From Brevibacillus reuszeri (lineage in GTDB: Bacteria; Bacillota; Bacilli; Brevibacillales; Brevibacillaceae): 64,000 bases of DNA. Made by a program: the position numbers and the translations under genes. The notes beneath the pieces were generated by a model. It did no database searches, had not been told where the DNA came from, and saw only the letters and a list, made by a program, of their open reading frames with translations. The DNA lies in the NCBI RefSeq assembly GCF_001187725.1, contig NZ_LGIQ01000009.1:566859-630858 (forward strand). The letters run 5' to 3'. Shown one piece after another: positions 44,789-52,702 of the stretch; position 1 is the stretch's first letter; the number at the start of each line of letters is the position of its first letter.

Positions 44789-46024
44789 TTAGCTGACGAT
44801 ATTTTTCGTGAGGACAGCCAAAATTTTCGTCGTCTGAATCAAGTCTTCGATCTCCATAGATTCGTTAAAGCCATGGATGTTATTCTCACTGGTGCCAGGT
44901 CCGAAATTAATACCTGGTATCCCATTCCGGATGAACCAGCGTGTGTCTGATTGAGCCAGTATTCCTACGACAGGCAAGGTGCGGCCAGTTACCTCCTGTA
45001 CGGCTTCTTGCAGCTCGTAAATGAGCGGTGAGCTTTCATCTGTGATTGTCGGCTCCGTTTGAAAATCAGTGATCCGTATCAGCTTGGCCTTAAATGTGGG
45101 ATCCTTTTGCTCCAACGATTGTAAGATCGATAAAACTCGGTTATAGATCTGATCGAGGCTGTGCTCGGGAATGACGCGAAAATCCACTTCGATCTCACAT
45201 GTTGCAGGAACGACATTTACCTTTGTTCCTCCACGTATGGTTCCGACATTGACCGTAGTGTATTTCATTCCCGGAATGGAGGAAGGCTCTCGCTCCAGCT
45301 CTTCCTGTAACTGCGCCAATCCTTGTACCACTTTCGCCATCTTTTCTACTGCATTCAAGCCCTTCCATTTGTAGCCTGCATGAGCCGGAATTCCATCCGT
45401 GACGATTTGTAGCTGCAAAACGCCTGCCATCGCACGAACGATGTGATTGCTGTAGCCTTCTACGATCACCATATCGCCATGTACATGCCCATTCTGATTG
45501 AGATAGCCTGCCCCTAAAATACCACCCGTCTCCTCATCGCAAGTGGCCGCAATGATGACGTCTCCCTTTCGCGAAATGGTGGACCTAGCTACCGCCACTG
45601 CCGACATGATGTATGAAGTTAAACGTCCTTTGGAATCTGTGGCTCCTCTACCGTAAATGCGCCCATCCGCAATCGCCCCAGAAAAAGGTGGATATTCCCA
45701 CTGTTCTGGATCTCCCGCTGGTACCGTATCGAGATGCGAATTGAAAATCAGATTCCTTCCCCCACCCGATCCACGCAGAGTCGCAACCACATTTTTTCGC
45801 GGAGTCGTAAGCCCTGCTGCATGTGTCATCTCATCCGGTACCGAGATGACCTGCACCTCAAAGCCAAGCTCAGTCAGCCCCTGTTTTAAAAAATCACATA
45901 TTTCATTGTAGTTTCCCGGCGGATTTTCACTTGGAATTTGAATAAGGCGCTGAAGGAATTCAATGATCTGTGGCCGCATCCCCTCGACCACCTGGAATAG
46001 TTCCTGCGTTTTGGTTTCATTCAT
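44789..46024 (-). CDS. M20-family ArgE/DapE-type deacylase with intact metal site
   Basis: ATG 46024 has GAGGAGGGG at 6 nt; 411 residues. Ligands are normal: NSHLDTVP, GRGATDSKG, DEETGG, and IHGFNES near the end. The dimerisation domain starts near residue 185 (PAHAGYKWKG). Substrates of this group are N-acyl amino acids or small dipeptide-like amides. It contrasts with the substituted M20 protein at 33549-34979. First gene after P2. Confidence 0.9.
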   Translation of the reverse strand: MNETKTQELFQVVEGMRPQIIEFLQRLIQIPSENPPGNYNEICDFLKQGLTELGFEVQVISVPDEMTHAAGLTTPRKNVVATLRGSGGGRNLIFNSHLDTVPAGDPEQWEYPPFSGAIADGRIYGRGATDSKGRLTSYIMSAVAVARSTISRKGDVIIAATCDEETGGILGAGYLNQNGHVHGDMVIVEGYSNHIVRAMAGVLQLQIVTDGIPAHAGYKWKGLNAVEKMAKVVQGLAQLQEELEREPSSIPGMKYTTVNVGTIRGGTKVNVVPATCEIEVDFRVIPEHSLDQIYNRVLSILQSLEQKDPTFKAKLIRITDFQTEPTITDESSPLIYELQEAVQEVTGRTLPVVGILAQSDTRWFIRNGIPGINFGPGTSENNIHGFNESMEIEDLIQTTKILAVLTKNIVS

Positions 46025-46052
46025 GAGTAACCCCTCCTCGAGGATGAACAGT

Positions 46053-46069
46053 AGCAATGTCTATGCCAA
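46053..46069 (-). promoter_or_regulatory. Sigma-54 promoter P2 (-24/-12)
   Basis: Minus strand TTGGCATAGACATTGCT has TGGCA and TTGCT with the exact 10-nt gap. Predicted start is near 46042, giving a leader of only about 18 nt that already contains the ribosome binding site of the M20 gene. Confidence 0.88.
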
Positions 46070-46125
46070 TCAAAACAAGTTGAAATGTGCCTGATTTCGG
46101 TCTCTTGGAGGGGGATTGTGTTACC

Positions 46126-46148
46126 TTAGGGTGTGAGCGACAACCTAA
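46126..46148. promoter_or_regulatory. Candidate activator-binding repeats upstream of P2
   Basis: TTAGGGT at 46126-46132 faces ACCTAA at 46143-46148, 57 bp above the -24 element. The second half-site reaches into the stop codon of the nitroreductase gene. Confidence 0.6.
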
Positions 46149-46723
46149 TCATAAAAAGGAACGTTATAGGCATTATGATGCGTAACCCACTTGAGCGGTA
46201 GGCGACTTTTCGGAGAGGCATCTTCCACTGAATAGCCGATCGGAACTAACCCGATAATCCGAACGTAGTCAGGAATCTGAAGCGTTGTTTTGATCGCCTG
46301 TTCATTGATTCCCCCTACCCAGCAGCCTGACAAGCCCAATGCCGTAGCAGTTAGCAGCAGATTTTGGACAGCGGCAGCCGAATCAATGAGTGCCCATTCT
46401 TTTCCGGCGGGGCCGTAGCGAGCAACCGTCCGTTTTACGTTGGTGCAAGCGACGATCACGACAGCCGCATCTGCGATCCAATATTGATAATTCTTTCCTT
46501 TAGAAAAGTAGCCACTGTAAGTCGAGCGCACAATTTCCAGTTTCGTAGCCGGCTCGTCAATGACAATAAACTCCCAAGGCTGCATATTGCCACTCGAGGG
46601 GGCTCGCGTTGCTGCGAGTAAAAGCTGCTCAAGTATTTCGGGTGCAATAGGTTGCTCAGTGAACTTGCGTTTGCTGACCCGTTCAAAAATCGCAGGAATG
46701 GCATAGTTGGATTTTGAATTCAT
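46145..46723 (-). CDS. Nitroreductase-family flavoprotein 1
   Basis: ATG 46723 follows GAGGTGG at 5 nt; 192 residues. Marks of the FMN-dependent family: RVSKRKFTEQPI at the start, AATRAPSSGNMQPWEFIV, and GLSGCWVGG near the end, with a final PIGY. It would reduce a nitro, quinone or unsaturated group with NAD(P)H. It sits 14 bp after a second, weaker member. Confidence 0.85.
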   Translation of the reverse strand: MNSKSNYAIPAIFERVSKRKFTEQPIAPEILEQLLLAATRAPSSGNMQPWEFIVIDEPATKLEIVRSTYSGYFSKGKNYQYWIADAAVVIVACTNVKRTVARYGPAGKEWALIDSAAAVQNLLLTATALGLSGCWVGGINEQAIKTTLQIPDYVRIIGLVPIGYSVEDASPKSRLPLKWVTHHNAYNVPFYD

Positions 46724-46737
46724 CCTGTCCACCTCTT

Positions 46738-47292
46738 TTACGAAATGATCTCCGCCACTGTAAGTCGCGGTGGAATCTCCTTTTCTTCCTCGCTGTAGCC
46801 GATGGTGAGAATAGCGACTGGTTCTATGTACCAAGGGAGTTCCAGATTTTTTTGCAAAATGTGCGGGTCAAATTCCCGGATGACCGACGTACTAAGTCCA
46901 TGCACCGCCGCAGCCAGACGTGCGTTTTGTATGGCACAAAAAGTATCTTGGATCGCAAATATCTCCCCTCGCTCTCCAAGTCGAACCAGCGCTCTTCTTT
47001 TTTCAATCATCACAACGACAATGACTGGCGCGCTCTTTATCCATGCTTGGGCACCAAGACTGCCAGGGGTCAGAAACGGGTCCAGTGTGGAGGCAATCAG
47101 TTTCTCTCTCTCGTCTGATCCTTTCACCATCAGCAGTTCCCATGGTTGTATATTTGCTAGTGAAGGTCCCAATGAAAAAGCATAAAGTACATCCTCTAGT
47201 GCTAGCTCTGGAACTGACAACTCCTGGTAACTGCGGACATTAATAATCGTATTCATGATTTCTAGCCATTCGGCTCGTGAAGTATGGATCAC
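46738..47292 (-). CDS. Nitroreductase-family protein 2 (divergent)
   Basis: GTG 47292 follows AAGGGAG at 8 nt; 184 residues. The fold signs are weaker: INVRSYQELSVPE, FSLGPSLANIQPWELLMVKG, and AILTIGYSEEEKEIPPRL. The Ser-Ser-Gly of the FMN site is LANIQ. It may form a heterodimer with its neighbour. Family call fair; FMN binding not certain. Confidence 0.75.
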   Translation of the reverse strand: MIHTSRAEWLEIMNTIINVRSYQELSVPELALEDVLYAFSLGPSLANIQPWELLMVKGSDEREKLIASTLDPFLTPGSLGAQAWIKSAPVIVVVMIEKRRALVRLGERGEIFAIQDTFCAIQNARLAAAVHGLSTSVIREFDPHILQKNLELPWYIEPVAILTIGYSEEEKEIPPRLTVAEIIS

Positions 47293-47379
47293 AACACTTA
47301 CTCCCTTCGATAGAAAATGGAATCATTCAGAATGATGGGAAATGAGGAGGTATAATCTTTTGAATATTCCGAACTAAAA

Positions 47380-49431
47380 TCACGCGCGTAATTCCATCGT
47401 CTGCTTCATCATGGACAGCATGTGCAAGCCTTTGTCTGTGATGCGGCTGCCTTGGCCACGACGTCCAGAATAGATGTATCCCAAATCCTTTAAGCTGTCC
47501 ATACGATGCCGAACTTGCTGGTCCGTAATCGGAACACCTTTTCGCAGAGCAAATTCGACGATTTTTCCCCTCCCGACACACTCCAGTCTACTTTTCGCTT
47601 GCTCTAGACATTCCAGGATGACAAAGAAGCTAAATAGTTCTCCCTTAGCCTCCAGTTCCTCCAAATCTCCTTTCTTGGTTTTGTGCAGCTGTTGTTCGAC
47701 CTCGCGAAACTGTTCTGGCAAATCCAGCTCTGTTATTGTGTTTCCACTCATTACACTTGTCATGTACTGCACGACGCTGTTAAGCTCCCGAATATTTCCC
47801 GGCCAGTCGTAAGTGAGCATCCGATGCATGACAGCAGGCTCAATGTTCACTTTGATAACGGTATTCTCTTTTACAAAATGCTCGATGAGTAGCGGGATAT
47901 CTTCCCGTCGCTCCCGCAATGATGGAACACGCAACGGCAGAACAAACAAACGGTAGTACAAGTCCTGGCGAAACTTCCCTTCTTCGACGAGGTCTTTCAA
48001 ACTGCGATTGGTTGCCGCAATGATCCGAACATCGATGGGAATAATTTGTTGTCCCCCGATTCGCATAACCTGCTTCTCTTGGAGCACCCGAAGCAAAAGT
48101 GCTTGCAGGGAAGGAGAAGCGTCTCCGATTTCATCCAGAAAAAGAGTCCCATTATGAGCAAGCTCGAATAGTCCAGGCTTTCCGTTCTTCTTCGCTCCGG
48201 TAAAAGATCCGCCTTCGTATCCAAACAGCTCACTTTCCGCTAGCGATTCTGGCAAGCCAGCGAAATTGACAGGCAAAAAGGGGCCATTTCTGCGCTTGGA
48301 CAAGCTGTGGATCGAATGCGCGAATAATTCCTTTCCTGTGCCATTTTCACCGAGTATCAAGACCGTTTTATCGGTAGCAGAAATTTTTTGGAGTACGTCC
48401 AGTGTTGAAGTTAGGCGCTCGCTTTTTCCGATGATGTCCTTGATTGTGTATTTGGAGGACAGTCCCTTTCCCTGCAATTCCTTTCGTACTTCCTGCTCTA
48501 CCTTTTGGAGGTTGGTTACATCTTGAAAGGCCGTCACCACACCAATCTTTTCGTCTTCCAATGTGATCGGTATATTATTCACGACCAGATTCAGATGATT
48601 GACGGCTTGCACCCTATTGACCTCTCCTTGCTCTTTTCCCTCGGGAAGAGCCAGCCACGGGAGCACTTCGTCAACGGGTTTCCCTATCAATTCTTTGCTT
48701 AGACCAGAAATGCCGAGGATGTTTTTCGCAGCCTGGTTGATTTGAATGATCGTTTGGTTCGGATCAGTCGTGATAATGCCTTCATGCACGGTATTGAGGA
48801 TCGTATCCAGATGCTTGTTCAATTCTTTCATTTGATTCAACGTCCGGAAAAAGCGTTTGTTGTGCTCGATGATCTCCCGCAGGTACCTGGCGGAATACAG
48901 ATTGGCTCGATCCACGTTGGCGTTTAGCCTGACAGCCAACTCGATAATCGTAGACACATCGAGTGGGCGTATTCCAATATTCACGACCTTTTGCATACCA
49001 CGTGGCAGCAGTTCTGCTCCCTCTGCGTAAATCGCGGTATAAATGCCGTCAATTGGCTGCTTGCATCCTGGATAGTACGGAACCATATCAAACTGAAAAC
49101 CGAGATTCCGCAAGAGTTCAATCGTTTCATACGACGTTTCCAGCATGTTGTTGACAACGAGGCAACGAACGTCCGCGGGGAGGGTCACCAACTCTTCCAT
49201 TTTGGCGATGTTAATAGCTCTTCTTGCGATGATCAATTTCTCGCTTGGTATTTTCCATCCCTCAATGACTTTTGCTGATGATGCGAGTACGAAGTCGACC
49301 TCATCCGTATTGGAGACTTTCGACTCATGGAGGATCGTAATGCGATTTTGGAAATAATCATGGATTTGATTGGCAAAAACAGTATGTGTTCGATGATCTT
49401 TTGCCACAACCAGAAGCGTTCGCTTATCCAT
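47380..49431 (-). CDS. Sigma-54-dependent enhancer-binding activator with winged-helix C-terminus
   Basis: ATG 49431 has GGGAGGG at 5 nt; 683 residues. Residues 1-190 are a sensor domain I cannot assign (PYYPGCKQPIDG, NIGIRPLDVST). PAS follows (about 205-310), then the AAA+ domain (about 330-575): Walker A GENGTGKE 361-368, GSFTGA 408-413 in place of GAFTGA, and Walker B LFLDE 430-434. The C-terminus (about 600-675) is not a Fis-type helix-turn-helix: VRHRMDSLKDLGYIYSGRR and ITDKGL look like a winged helix. It remodels sigma-54 polymerase, presumably at P1-P4. The signal it senses is unknown. Confidence 0.9.
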   Translation of the reverse strand: MDKRTLLVVAKDHRTHTVFANQIHDYFQNRITILHESKVSNTDEVDFVLASSAKVIEGWKIPSEKLIIARRAINIAKMEELVTLPADVRCLVVNNMLETSYETIELLRNLGFQFDMVPYYPGCKQPIDGIYTAIYAEGAELLPRGMQKVVNIGIRPLDVSTIIELAVRLNANVDRANLYSARYLREIIEHNKRFFRTLNQMKELNKHLDTILNTVHEGIITTDPNQTIIQINQAAKNILGISGLSKELIGKPVDEVLPWLALPEGKEQGEVNRVQAVNHLNLVVNNIPITLEDEKIGVVTAFQDVTNLQKVEQEVRKELQGKGLSSKYTIKDIIGKSERLTSTLDVLQKISATDKTVLILGENGTGKELFAHSIHSLSKRRNGPFLPVNFAGLPESLAESELFGYEGGSFTGAKKNGKPGLFELAHNGTLFLDEIGDASPSLQALLLRVLQEKQVMRIGGQQIIPIDVRIIAATNRSLKDLVEEGKFRQDLYYRLFVLPLRVPSLRERREDIPLLIEHFVKENTVIKVNIEPAVMHRMLTYDWPGNIRELNSVVQYMTSVMSGNTITELDLPEQFREVEQQLHKTKKGDLEELEAKGELFSFFVILECLEQAKSRLECVGRGKIVEFALRKGVPITDQQVRHRMDSLKDLGYIYSGRRGQGSRITDKGLHMLSMMKQTMELRA

Positions 49432-49562
49432 AGTATCCCTCCCCAGATATTCATACTGACATTTCTCTATCATCTTAGTATGGGAACCCCTCTGGTTAAT
49501 AGAGGCTAAAAATTTTTGATCTAATTGGAATTTATTGGGAACGAACGACATGGATATAAAGA

Positions 49563-49610
49563 AAGATAGATCTCCTATTAGCACGAAAAATGCTAAGCGA
49601 GAACTATCTT
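49563..49610 (-). terminator. Probable terminator of the M19 gene
   Basis: AAGATAG/CTATCTT arms enclose TCTC/GAGA and TTAGCA/TGCTAA; a T-rich stretch (TTTCTTTAT) follows on the minus strand. It lies about 50 bp after the M19 stop and before the activator gene. The stem is imperfect, so attenuation ahead of the activator is an alternative. Confidence 0.65.
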
Positions 49611-49662
49611 GAGCGTATATTACTGCTTTTTTTAAAATGGCCCTTGAGAAGTCAAATCAAGA

Positions 49663-50910
49663 TCAGACAGTGGCTTTTTCGTCTTCTTTGCCTACGCCCA
49701 TTGTTTTCGGGTTATACCATACCTCATCGAGAACACGCATAATATTGCCACCTATCACTTTGGCGATATCTTCATCAGAATAACCGCGTGTGATCAACCA
49801 CCGGACGATATTCGGAAACGCTTCGGTCGGATTTTCGATCCCCTCAACATAATCAACTTCCTCAAAATCCTTCTTACCATGAGCAGCTGATATCGATAAG
49901 GCACTGGCAAAAACGCGATGGATACCGACATGGTCGCCGAACAATACATCCGGTCCAAAAGCAACATGATCAATTCCAACCAGGTTCGCACAATACTCAA
50001 AATGCTCCATGAAAGAATCAAGGTTGTGCTTCGGCTGATTTTTCGTCATCGTCGTATGGGGAGCCGCCTCAATACCGATAACACCGCCGCGCTCTGCACA
50101 TGCTTGAATGATGTAATCCGGCTTCAGACGATTTGAGTCCCAGAGCGAACGAGCTCCCGCATGGGTAATAAAAATCGGTTTCTCGCTCGTCTCAATCGTA
50201 TCCAGTGAGGTTTTGTCCCCAGAGTGAGAAATATCGATAGCGATCCCGAGCTTGTTCATGCGGCGTACTGCCTGTCTACCGAACTCTGTCAATCCGCCGT
50301 CATTTTTTTCTTTCAATCCGTATCCGAGCGAGTTACCTTCGCTGTAGGCGATCCCCATGCAGCGAACGCCAAATCCATAAAGAATATCCAAGCGATCCAG
50401 CTCATTCTCGATCATCGTGGATGCTTCTAATGAAGCAACGAAGGCGATTTTTTTGTTTTTCTTTGCCTGCCGAATATCATCTGTAGTAAGTCCGAGAACA
50501 ACCATGTCCTGATGAGCGATATCACACAACCGCATACCGAGGTCAAACAGGATATCATCCCATTTCCAGCCCGCGCGAGAGGTGATCATAGCGGTTCCAT
50601 TCATGAGATTATCAAAAACGCAATCGAGACCAGATTGGCTCAGTCCTTCATATCCCATGCTGTCCCTGCCCCACCGGCGAAACTCGAAGAATTCATTCAG
50701 ATTCTCTGGTGCAACAAACATATGGTCATGAAGAGAGATGACGAGGTTTTCTTCAAAAAGCCGTTTTGCCCGCTCTTCTTGCGCCTCTGTCAGCGGAATC
50801 GTGTACGGTGGGAATAAGCCCGTTTCCTTTGATAGCTTAAACTCTTTAAAGTCAACACCTGGCTCTAAATACTGATAAGCACGATACCCTCTGTAATCCT
50901 TTTTTTGCAT
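49663..50910 (-). CDS. M19-family membrane-dipeptidase-like hydrolase
   Basis: ATG 50910 has AAAGGTG about 9 nt upstream; 415 residues. Signs of the M19 barrel: ISLHDHMF, SLEASTMIEN, IDISHSGD, ITHAGARSLWDS and VAFGPDVLF. The first block is normally HxD; here it is HDH, so one metal ligand Asp is His. The other His, Glu and Asp residues are in place. M19 enzymes cut dipeptides, including those with a C-terminal D-residue, in agreement with the racemases of the regulon. No signal peptide. Single-gene unit behind P1. Confidence 0.87.
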   Translation of the reverse strand: MQKKDYRGYRAYQYLEPGVDFKEFKLSKETGLFPPYTIPLTEAQEERAKRLFEENLVISLHDHMFVAPENLNEFFEFRRWGRDSMGYEGLSQSGLDCVFDNLMNGTAMITSRAGWKWDDILFDLGMRLCDIAHQDMVVLGLTTDDIRQAKKNKKIAFVASLEASTMIENELDRLDILYGFGVRCMGIAYSEGNSLGYGLKEKNDGGLTEFGRQAVRRMNKLGIAIDISHSGDKTSLDTIETSEKPIFITHAGARSLWDSNRLKPDYIIQACAERGGVIGIEAAPHTTMTKNQPKHNLDSFMEHFEYCANLVGIDHVAFGPDVLFGDHVGIHRVFASALSISAAHGKKDFEEVDYVEGIENPTEAFPNIVRWLITRGYSDEDIAKVIGGNIMRVLDEVWYNPKTMGVGKEDEKATV

Positions 50911-51014
50911 GAAAATCACACCTTTCTTTGCTTAATCGATTGGACATCGGGTGGAGTTGCTGCTGCATCGGACACATGCGGAAGCTCTAACATGATCTTT
51001 CCAGTAAGGTTCAC

Positions 51015-51032
51015 TTGCATGTTCGATGCCAA
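51015..51032 (-). promoter_or_regulatory. Sigma-54 promoter P1 (-24/-12)
   Basis: Minus strand TTGGCATCGAACATGCAA: TGGCA and ATGCA, 10 nt between GG and GC. Predicted start is near 51006, about 95 nt before the M19 start. The -12 is slightly weaker (ATGC for TTGC). Confidence 0.82.
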
Positions 51033-51125
51033 TGCCAAATAGAGAGTTTTTAGAAGAATGAGGACGTTTTAGAAGGGATTTTCATACATGGGCAAGACAA
51101 GAACAGTCGAATCGGAACCTGCTAC

Positions 51126-51145
51126 ACCCTAATGACGTACCCTAA
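51126..51145. promoter_or_regulatory. Candidate activator-binding repeats upstream of P1
   Basis: Two direct ACCCTAA copies, at 51126-51132 and 51139-51145, spaced 13 bp, 94-113 bp above the -24 element. The wider repeats read GTGACTTAGGGT and CGTCATTAGGGT on the minus strand. Confidence 0.65.
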
Positions 51146-51233
51146 GTCACCGCAATTTTTTGAATTCCCTTTTGCTCACTTTCATTGGTCCACAGAACAC
51201 GTGTCAGATATAAGGGACATGAACAAAAGAAAA

Positions 51234-51261
51234 ACTCCCGACACAAAAACGAATCGGGAGT
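51234..51261. terminator. Terminator after the Blt-like MFS gene
   Basis: ACTCCCGA and TCGGGAGT form an 8-bp stem; the minus strand continues with TTTTTC. A T-poor other side makes it mainly a leftward terminator. Confidence 0.82.
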
Positions 51262-51307
51262 AAATAAAAGTCATTCTTTTTCCAGAGCTTCAAGCCACAG
51301 CCACGTA

Positions 51308-52513
51308 TTAAGCTGCTCCTGCGTCCAGCTGCTTACTCTTTTTCCCTCTGAGCGATAAGCCGAAGCAGAGAAGCAAAACAATAGCTGCGAGTACATACGG
51401 GAAGTTAATATTCACATCGAACATCACTCCGGCTACGACTGGCCCGGCAATATTCCCGAGACTCGTAAAAGCTGAGTTGAGACCAGCAACATAGCCTTGT
51501 TGATCCCGAGCAATCATCGACATTTGTGTACCGATGGCCGGACGCAAAATATCGATTGCTAAAAAGATAATAAAGGTGACCGCAAAAATGGCCCAGAATT
51601 TGTGTACGAAAAGTGTCATGAGAATAAATAAACCGGCAAAAAATAGACAGACTGAGATGACACGCTTCTCACCAAAACGGTTCAAAATCCAGCTAAAGCA
51701 AGTCGCTTGTACCACCGCTCCGGCAATCGAGCCGAATGTAATGATAAAGGCAATGTCTTTCGGACCGAACCCAAATTTATGATCAACAAACAGTCCAAAA
51801 ACTGTTTCAAAGTTGGCGAGTCCAAACGACATCACAAACACGATGATCAAGCTCAGAAAATACGGCTCTCGATAGACGTTACGAAGCTGAGCGAGAAAAC
51901 GGTTTCCCTGTTTTTCTGTAGTTGGAGAATGGGATGATGCTTTCTGTGCCTGATGCGACTCCTTCAAGAAATACAATGTACCCATTGCTGCAACAATCCC
52001 CGCAATTGCAGCGGTATAGAAAGGGACGCGAATCCCAAATTCAGCAATATATCCGCCAATACCTGGTCCAATAATAAAACCAGTTGTGATCGCTGCGTTT
52101 ATATACCCCATTCCAGCTGCGCGTTCTTCCATCGTCGTGACGTCCGCCACACAAGCCATTACAGCTGGCATAATCATAGCTGCACTAATACCTCCGAGCA
52201 GCCTGGAGACAAACAAAAGCTCCGAGGAGCTGGCAATTCCGAAAATCCATTCAGACAAAGCAAATACGATTAAACCGCTGACAATCATCCGTTTTCTTCC
52301 GAATGTATCAGCCAAACGGCCGGCAATTGGTGAAAAAAGAAGCTGTGTCAGCGAAAAGGCAGCAACCAGCAAGCCGACGGTACTCCCGTTAATGCCCAAT
52401 TCCGTCATGAACTTAGGCATGATGGGTATGATCAAGCCAATCCCGGTAAAAACGAGGAAAATATTGAACATCAGAATCAATACGGATCCCCGATTTTTTA
52501 ATAATAATGTCAT
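51308..52513 (-). CDS. MFS multidrug efflux protein, Blt/Bmr/NorA-like
   Basis: ATG 52513 follows TTTGGAGGAAAAAAGC; 401 residues, 12 helices. Motif A is GRLADTFGRKRM, motif C lies in GFIIGPGIGGYIAE. FTGIGLIIPIMPKFM is typical of the Blt/Bmr group, which exports dyes, fluoroquinolones and polyamines in exchange for protons. A divergent MerR gene with a 19-bp spacer promoter supports drug-inducible control. Confidence 0.9.
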   Translation of the reverse strand: MTLLLKNRGSVLILMFNIFLVFTGIGLIIPIMPKFMTELGINGSTVGLLVAAFSLTQLLFSPIAGRLADTFGRKRMIVSGLIVFALSEWIFGIASSSELLFVSRLLGGISAAMIMPAVMACVADVTTMEERAAGMGYINAAITTGFIIGPGIGGYIAEFGIRVPFYTAAIAGIVAAMGTLYFLKESHQAQKASSHSPTTEKQGNRFLAQLRNVYREPYFLSLIIVFVMSFGLANFETVFGLFVDHKFGFGPKDIAFIITFGSIAGAVVQATCFSWILNRFGEKRVISVCLFFAGLFILMTLFVHKFWAIFAVTFIIFLAIDILRPAIGTQMSMIARDQQGYVAGLNSAFTSLGNIAGPVVAGVMFDVNINFPYVLAAIVLLLCFGLSLRGKKSKQLDAGAA

Positions 52514-52600
52514 GCTTTTTTCCTCCAAACGCAAACATACGGAATGTTCATTCTAGAACGTAGAGAATTTCTCGTTGTTGCTAAATTTTGTACGTTTACG

Positions 52601-52631
52601 AATGTAAACTATCGGGTAACCCTATAGTCAA
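52601..52631 (-). promoter_or_regulatory. MerR-type promoter and operator of the efflux gene
   Basis: Minus strand -35 TTGACT (52631-52626) and -10 TACATT (52606-52601) are 19 nt apart, the over-long spacing of MerR-activated promoters. Between them CTATAGGGTTACCCGATAG (52609-52627) is a dyad with perfect arms CTAT/ATAG and GGGT/ACCC. A second palindrome, GTTTAC/GTAAAC, overlaps the -10 end. Confidence 0.85.
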
Positions 52632-52702
52632 GGATAAATCATTCATTATATAATTTCTTTATAAAAAAAGTATGGAATGAAAAACTTTGGGAGTGGCAAT
52701 CC

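Noticed and set aside
49563..49610. Hairpin as leader attenuator of the activator gene
   Set aside because: It lies about 130 bp from the activator start but only about 50 bp after the M19 stop, so termination of the M19 unit is simpler.
29719..51145. TTAGGGT heptamers as telomere-like or simple repeats
   Set aside because: Only one to three copies per site, always at a fixed place above sigma-54 promoters; regulatory sites fit better.
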